Positions 26,718 through 30,211 of a stretch of 30,211 nucleotides of DNA are shown here, in pieces. The DNA comes from Lachnospiraceae bacterium. Lineage in GTDB: Bacteria; Bacillota; Clostridia; Lachnospirales; Lachnospiraceae. Location: NCBI GenBank assembly GCA_900770785.1, contig CAAGLJ010000090.1:1-30211 (forward strand). The letters are read 5' to 3'. The stretch's first letter is position 1. Every line of letters begins with the position of its first letter. A program made the translations under genes and the position numbers. The notes under the pieces are model-generated. The model did not search any database. It was not told where the DNA came from and saw only the letters and a list, made by a program, of their open reading frames with translations.

Positions 26718-26981
26718 ATGAAAAAATTTAAATTATTTTCAAAAAAAAGCTCAAGTGAGGTAGCGAAGGACAGACTGAAAATACTGCTGATTTCCGATCG
26801 GCTCAACTGTTCACCGGAGGTTATGGAAAGAATTAAGGTGGATTTGGTAAAATCCATATCCAAATATATGAGTATTGACGTAGAGCATATGGAAATTGTG
26901 CTGAAAAAGAATCATAAAAGAGGAAGAAGCAGAAAGCCCTCCTTATACGCCTGTATTCCTATTCTGGATATGAGAGAGTAA
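26718..26981 (+). CDS. minE: Cell division topological specificity factor MinE
   Basis: MinE stimulates MinD ATPase and drives the Min oscillation. At 87 residues it has family length: an N-terminal membrane-binding segment (MKKFKLFSKK), the MinD-binding helix AKDRLKILLISDR (about 16-28), and the dimeric topological specificity part with ISKYMSIDVEHMEIVL. AAAGGTGAT lies just upstream of the ATG. Its place after minD confirms the call. Confidence 0.95.
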   Translation: MKKFKLFSKKSSSEVAKDRLKILLISDRLNCSPEVMERIKVDLVKSISKYMSIDVEHMEIVLKKNHKRGRSRKPSLYACIPILDMRE

Positions 26982-27006
26982 GTTTTTACGTTATAAGAAG
27001 GAAAAT

Positions 27007-28113
27007 ATGTTTAGACAATACAAACTGAAAGATTACGATTTTAAATTAATTCTATATGTGGTTGCACTTTCTTCCATTGGTGTTCTGGCGGTAGGAAGTG
27101 CCAAAAGCGATTTGATGGACCGGCAGCTTTTGGGAATGTGTGCAGGAATCGTTGCCATGATTGTTTTGTCCTTTATCGACTATTCATTGATTCTGTATTT
27201 TTACTGGTTCTTATATGCAGGAAATATTCTTCTTTTACTGTCGGTAACTTTTTTTGGACTGAATATCGGCGGCGCCCAGCGCTGGGTAAATATTCTGGGA
27301 ATTCAGTTTCAGCCCTCGGAAACAGCGAAAATTTTATTGATTTTATTCTATGCACAGTTTATTATGAAGTATAGGGAAAAGCTGAATACAGTCAGATTTT
27401 TGGGAGCATCTATTCTGCTCCTTGCACTGCCCCTTTTTCTGGTTTATAAACAGCCGGATTTATCCACCAGTATCATGATCGTGGTCATTTTCTGCACCAT
27501 GTTTTTCGTGGGTGGATTAAGTTTTAAGATAGTGGCAGGAATATTGGCAGTCACCGTTCCGGCGGCAATAATTTTTCTGGTTCTGGTTCTGCAGCCGGAA
27601 CAGAACATTATTCATGGCTATCAGGCACAGCGAATCCTTGCCTGGCTTCAGCCGGAAAAATATGCAGATTCAACGGCCTATCAGCAGTTAAATTCCATTA
27701 CGGCAATCGGCTCAGGCCAGCTGTGGGGAAAGGGACTGAACAATAATGTGATTGCATCAGTAAAAAACGGAAACTTTATTTCTGAACCGCAGACGGATTT
27801 TATCTATGCCGTAATCGGAGAAGAGCTGGGCTTTGCCGGGGCCTTTGCCGTCGTCGTACTGGTCGTTCTGATTGCCATAGAATGTCTTCTGATTGCCAGG
27901 ACTTCCAAGGATCTGGCAGGTTCCATTATTGCCTGCGGGGTAGCAGCGTTAGTAGGCTTCCAGAGCTTTATGAATATGTCTGTAGCTACAGGGCTTTTAC
28001 CAAACACAGGTATTCCATTCCCCTTCGTCAGCTATGGGTTAACCTCTATGGTGAGCCTGTATGTAGCCATGGGGATCGTATTGAATGTACGTTTACAAGC
28101 AAAAAAATATTAA
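27007..28113 (+). CDS. rodA: RodA, SEDS family peptidoglycan glycosyltransferase
   Basis: This is a 368-residue SEDS protein with about ten membrane segments. SEDS proteins polymerise lipid II into glycan strands with a class B PBP partner. Signatures are GGAQRWVNILGIQFQPSETAKI, YKQPDLSTS, FISEPQTDFIYAVIGEELGF and the C-terminal PNTGIPFPFVSYGLTSM. The sequence fits FtsW, RodA or SpoVE; RodA is chosen because the gene lies with mreBCD and PBP2. An AAGGA five bases upstream supports the start. Confidence 0.93.
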   Translation: MFRQYKLKDYDFKLILYVVALSSIGVLAVGSAKSDLMDRQLLGMCAGIVAMIVLSFIDYSLILYFYWFLYAGNILLLLSVTFFGLNIGGAQRWVNILGIQFQPSETAKILLILFYAQFIMKYREKLNTVRFLGASILLLALPLFLVYKQPDLSTSIMIVVIFCTMFFVGGLSFKIVAGILAVTVPAAIIFLVLVLQPEQNIIHGYQAQRILAWLQPEKYADSTAYQQLNSITAIGSGQLWGKGLNNNVIASVKNGNFISEPQTDFIYAVIGEELGFAGAFAVVVLVVLIAIECLLIARTSKDLAGSIIACGVAALVGFQSFMNMSVATGLLPNTGIPFPFVSYGLTSMVSLYVAMGIVLNVRLQAKKY

Positions 28114-28144
28114 GAACTGAACAAAAGTCGGAGGGGTTGACAAC

Positions 28145-28540
28145 ATGAATATTGCTTTAATTGCACACGACGCAAAGAAAAAACTGATGCAGAATTTTTG
28201 TATTGCATACAGGGGAATTTTGTCCAGAAATGAGCTTTTTGCAACAGGAACTACAGGAAGATTAATCGAAGAGGTGACGAATCTGTCTATTCATAAATAT
28301 CTGGCAGGACATTTGGGGGGAGAGCAGCAGATTGGTGCACAGATTGAACACAATCAGATTGACCTGGTGATTTTTTTACGAGATCCCTTAACCTCCAAAT
28401 CCCATGAGCCGGATGTCAATAATATTGTACGTATCTGCGATATGCACAATATTCCGCTGGCAACCAATCTGGCTACAGCAGAGCTTTTGATTAAGTCGTT
28501 GGATAGAGGAGACCTTGAGTGGCGTGAAATGTACAAGTAA
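28145..28540 (+). CDS. mgsA: Methylglyoxal synthase homologue with altered active site
   Basis: MgsA converts dihydroxyacetone phosphate to methylglyoxal and phosphate, a glycolytic bypass. At 131 residues it is slightly shorter than E. coli MgsA (152). Matching by eye to E. coli: H8 (H19), K12 (K23), T34, T36 and T37 (T45, T47, T48), H87 (H98) and D90 (D101) are kept. The catalytic base D71 in GGDQQ is E60 (GGEQQ), phosphate-site S65 is A54, and P67 is H56. GGAGGGG eight bases upstream gives a strong start. The frame overlaps the next gene by up to 26 bases. Activity cannot be assumed. Confidence 0.88.
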   Translation: MNIALIAHDAKKKLMQNFCIAYRGILSRNELFATGTTGRLIEEVTNLSIHKYLAGHLGGEQQIGAQIEHNQIDLVIFLRDPLTSKSHEPDVNNIVRICDMHNIPLATNLATAELLIKSLDRGDLEWREMYK

Positions 28541-29501
28541 GAGGATAATAGCGGCAGTTTTGATGGCGGCCTTATGGCTGTCAGGCTGCGGCGCTGTTAA
28601 GGTACCATTTTCCTATAAAGAGAATAATGATGTTTCAGCTTTTCAGGTGACCAGCCTTAACCATGAGGTGAAGATGGATGCGTTTGCAGCTGCTCTTTGT
28701 GTTGGCAATGCAAATGTTACAAAAAATACTTCTGTAGATATGTCAGAAGCATCGGCGGCAGCACTTTTTGATGTGAATGGCAGTAATATTATTTATGCCA
28801 AAAATCTTCATGAGAGACTGTATCCCGCCAGCCTTACCAAAGTACTGACAGCCGTTGTGGCTTTGAAAAATGCCAACCCGGAGGAGGTTATAACCGTTAC
28901 CCAGGAGGCCATGATTAATGAATCCGGAGCCGCTCTCTGCGGGCTGGAGCCGGGGGATACCCTTACTCTTAACCAGGCACTGCATGCTTTATTGATTAAT
29001 TCTGCCAACGATGCAGCTAATGCCATTGCTGTTCATGTGGCAGGAAGCGTGGAGGAATTTGCCCGGATGATGAACGAAGAGGCCCGCAGTTTGGGGGCCA
29101 CCAACAGCAGCTTTGTTAATCCCCATGGACTTTCCGATGATAATCATTATACAACAGCCTATGATTTATATCTGATTTTTAATGAGGCAATTAAGTATGA
29201 AATGTTCCGTGAAATTATTCATATGAGCAGTTATGAAACGGTTTATCAGGACAAAGAGGGAAAGGAAAAGGAAATGTCCTTTTCCACCACCAATCTTTTT
29301 CTTAGGGGGGAATATAACGCACCGGGAAAAGTAACCGTTATCGGTGGAAAAACGGGAACCACCAATGCGGCAGGAAACTGCCTGATTATTCTGAGCAAGG
29401 ATACTGCCGGAAATCCTTATATTTCTGTCATATTGAGGGCAAAAGAGCGTAAAATTATGTATGAAGAAATGGTGGATATGTTAGAAGAAATATACAATTA
29501 G
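28515..29501 (+). CDS. D-alanyl-D-alanine carboxypeptidase, lipoprotein type
   Basis: This low-molecular-weight PBP trims the terminal D-Ala of peptidoglycan stems. The catalytic motifs are S106-L-T-K109, S163-A-N165 and K279-T-G281 (numbered from TTG 28515). The N-terminus is a lipoprotein signal: basic SKRI, a hydrophobic run, then LSGC with C25 as the lipidated residue. At 328 residues it lacks the C-terminal PBP5 beta domain and amphipathic anchor of DacA, so the lipid anchor probably replaces them. The start is uncertain: TTG 28515 lies only three bases after GAGGAG, while GTG 28524 lies twelve away. Both are inside the mgsA 3' end. Confidence 0.92.
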   Translation: MSGVKCTSKRIIAAVLMAALWLSGCGAVKVPFSYKENNDVSAFQVTSLNHEVKMDAFAAALCVGNANVTKNTSVDMSEASAAALFDVNGSNIIYAKNLHERLYPASLTKVLTAVVALKNANPEEVITVTQEAMINESGAALCGLEPGDTLTLNQALHALLINSANDAANAIAVHVAGSVEEFARMMNEEARSLGATNSSFVNPHGLSDDNHYTTAYDLYLIFNEAIKYEMFREIIHMSSYETVYQDKEGKEKEMSFSTTNLFLRGEYNAPGKVTVIGGKTGTTNAAGNCLIILSKDTAGNPYISVILRAKERKIMYEEMVDMLEEIYN

Positions 29502-29504
29502 AGG

Positions 29505-29533
29505 TTGTTTTTTAATGGGATATCCACTATAAT
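29505..29533 (+). promoter_or_regulatory. Sigma-A-type promoter for the P-loop gene
   Basis: TTGTTT (29505-29510) and a perfect TATAAT (29528-29533) are separated by exactly 17 bases, two mismatches from the vegetative consensus. Transcription should start near 29540, giving a leader of about 65 bases. No other intergenic stretch in the window has as good a match by eye. Confidence 0.65.
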
Positions 29534-29605
29534 ATTTTTATAGGTTACGAATGAGCCGTCAAGGGAAACATACGCAACTTTATTTTACTTTAGGAGGGAT
29601 TACCA

Positions 29606-30025
29606 ATGGTTCAGTTGATTGTAGGTCAGAAGGGAAAAGGCAAAACAAAGTATTTGTTAGACAAAGTGAATAGTGAAGTAAAAAATGTTTCGGGTAACAT
29701 CGTATATTTAGACAAAAGTACCAAGCATATGTTTGAGCTGAATAACAAGGTTCGCTTAATTGACGTTTCCGATTTTTCTTTTGTAAACAGTGATGAATTC
29801 ATCGGTTTTGTTTGCGGAATTATTTCTCAGGATCATGATTTACAGCAGATGTACTTTGACAGCTTCCTTAAGATTGCAAAGCTGGAGGGCTGCAATATTT
29901 CAGCTGTAGTAGGAAAGCTGGATAAGCTGAGTGAACAGTTTGGAGTTGATTTTGTCTTAAGTGTATCCTGTGATGAGAAGGAGCTGGATGACAGCATCAA
30001 ATCAAAGGTAATTGTATCCTTATAA
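29606..30025 (+). CDS. Small P-loop protein of unknown function
   Basis: I do not recognise a characterised homologue. The 139-residue protein opens with MVQLIVGQKGKGKTKYLLDK, a canonical Walker A motif (G7-x4-G12-K13-T14) directly at the N-terminus. A strand NIVYLDKSTKHM (about 31-42) follows, and QMYFDSFLKIA (about 81-91) could hold a Walker B-like Asp. It has no membrane segment or signal peptide and resembles the core of a P-loop NTPase. I recall that similar clostridial proteins carry the label 'twitching motility protein PilT', but the PilT domains are absent. AGGAGGG seven bases upstream is a near-ideal ribosome binding site. It has its own promoter and terminator. Confidence 0.85.
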   Translation: MVQLIVGQKGKGKTKYLLDKVNSEVKNVSGNIVYLDKSTKHMFELNNKVRLIDVSDFSFVNSDEFIGFVCGIISQDHDLQQMYFDSFLKIAKLEGCNISAVVGKLDKLSEQFGVDFVLSVSCDEKELDDSIKSKVIVSL

Positions 30026-30055
30026 GACTTTTTCCAATATAGATGTCGAATACAT

Positions 30056-30083
30056 AAGGGGCTGTGGAAACAGCCCCTTTTTT
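30056..30083 (+). terminator. Intrinsic terminator after the P-loop gene
   Basis: A perfect 10-bp stem AAGGGGCTGT (30056-30065) / ACAGCCCCTT (30070-30079) with a GGAA tetraloop is followed by a T run (30078-30083). It lies 30 bases past the stop codon of the P-loop gene. Confidence 0.93.
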
Positions 30084-30129
30084 GAAGGACAAACAGCTGC
30101 ACAATATTAGTGAAATGTAACTATTCAGA

Positions 30130-30190
30130 GCCATGCAAATTTACATTCTGTGAATGCTTGCATTCAAACAGAATTGTAAATTTATATGGC
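30130..30190. repeat. Long imperfect inverted repeat
   Basis: The arms are AAATTTACATTCTGT (30137-30151) and ACAGAATTGTAAATTT (30168-30183), complementary except for one extra T. They enclose a second dyad GAATGC/GCATTC (30152-30157 and 30160-30165). An outer pair GCCAT/ATGGC (30130-30134 and 30186-30190) extends the fold across a 2-nt internal loop. It lacks the GC-rich stem and T tract of a terminator. It could be an operator, an RNA hairpin or a copy of an interspersed repeat; the window shows only one copy. Confidence 0.6.
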
Positions 30191-30211
30191 GAAGTAACCA
30201 CATGAGCAAAA

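Noticed and set aside
21..30211. Defence system, mobile element or CRISPR array
   Set aside because: Every sizeable frame on the + strand is a recognisable chromosomal gene or a conserved hypothetical. No transposase, integrase, direct-repeat array or toxin-antitoxin pair is seen.

Overview
This is a bacterial chromosome segment, most likely from a spore-forming Clostridia of the family Lachnospiraceae. That placement rests on gene order and protein character and not on a database match. Supporting points are the yqfD-phoH-ybeY and miaB-mutS-mutL-miaA clusters, a complete mreBCD-pbp2-minCDE-rodA cluster, strong AGGAGG-type ribosome binding sites, and sporulation-related proteins (YqfD and a BofC-like protein). 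All 28 genes lie on the + strand with short gaps or overlaps. I see no tRNA, rRNA, CRISPR array, insertion sequence or prophage. The first 20 bases are not genomic: they match the 3' end of the Illumina read-1 adapter, so the window begins at an untrimmed contig edge.

Layout: (1) 21-2375, a 5'-truncated yqfD, then phoH and ybeY (sporulation, RNA metabolism). (2) 2415-4682, a SpoVB/MurJ-like flippase and a membrane-anchored BofC-like protein. (3) 4754-7642, two unrelated FAD-dependent oxidoreductases of unknown substrate. (4) 7691-10656, proline synthesis genes proB and proA, separated by a DUF896 protein and 5-formyltetrahydrofolate cyclo-ligase. (5) 10660-17640, miaB-mutS-mutL-miaA (tRNA A37 modification and mismatch repair), followed by a methionine gamma-lyase family PLP enzyme at 17713-18984. 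(6) 19145-28113, radC and then the cell-shape and division cluster mreB, mreC, mreD, PBP2, minC, minD, minE and rodA. (7) 28145-29501, methylglyoxal synthase and a lipoprotein D,D-carboxypeptidase whose reading frames overlap. (8) 29505-30083, a self-contained unit with its own promoter, a small P-loop protein and a strong intrinsic terminator. A long imperfect inverted repeat follows near the right edge.

The genes fit together as housekeeping. MreBCD, PBP2 and RodA form the elongation machinery, MinCDE places the septum, and the carboxypeptidase trims peptidoglycan. MiaA and MiaB act successively on tRNA A37, and MutS and MutL are partners in mismatch repair. I did not find a convincing new multi-gene system. 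The points most worth a second look are the MgsA with Glu at the catalytic Asp position, a roughly 235-residue insert in PBP2, an MreB with an altered nucleotide-binding loop, the monocistronic P-loop protein, and the 61-nt inverted repeat at 30130-30190.
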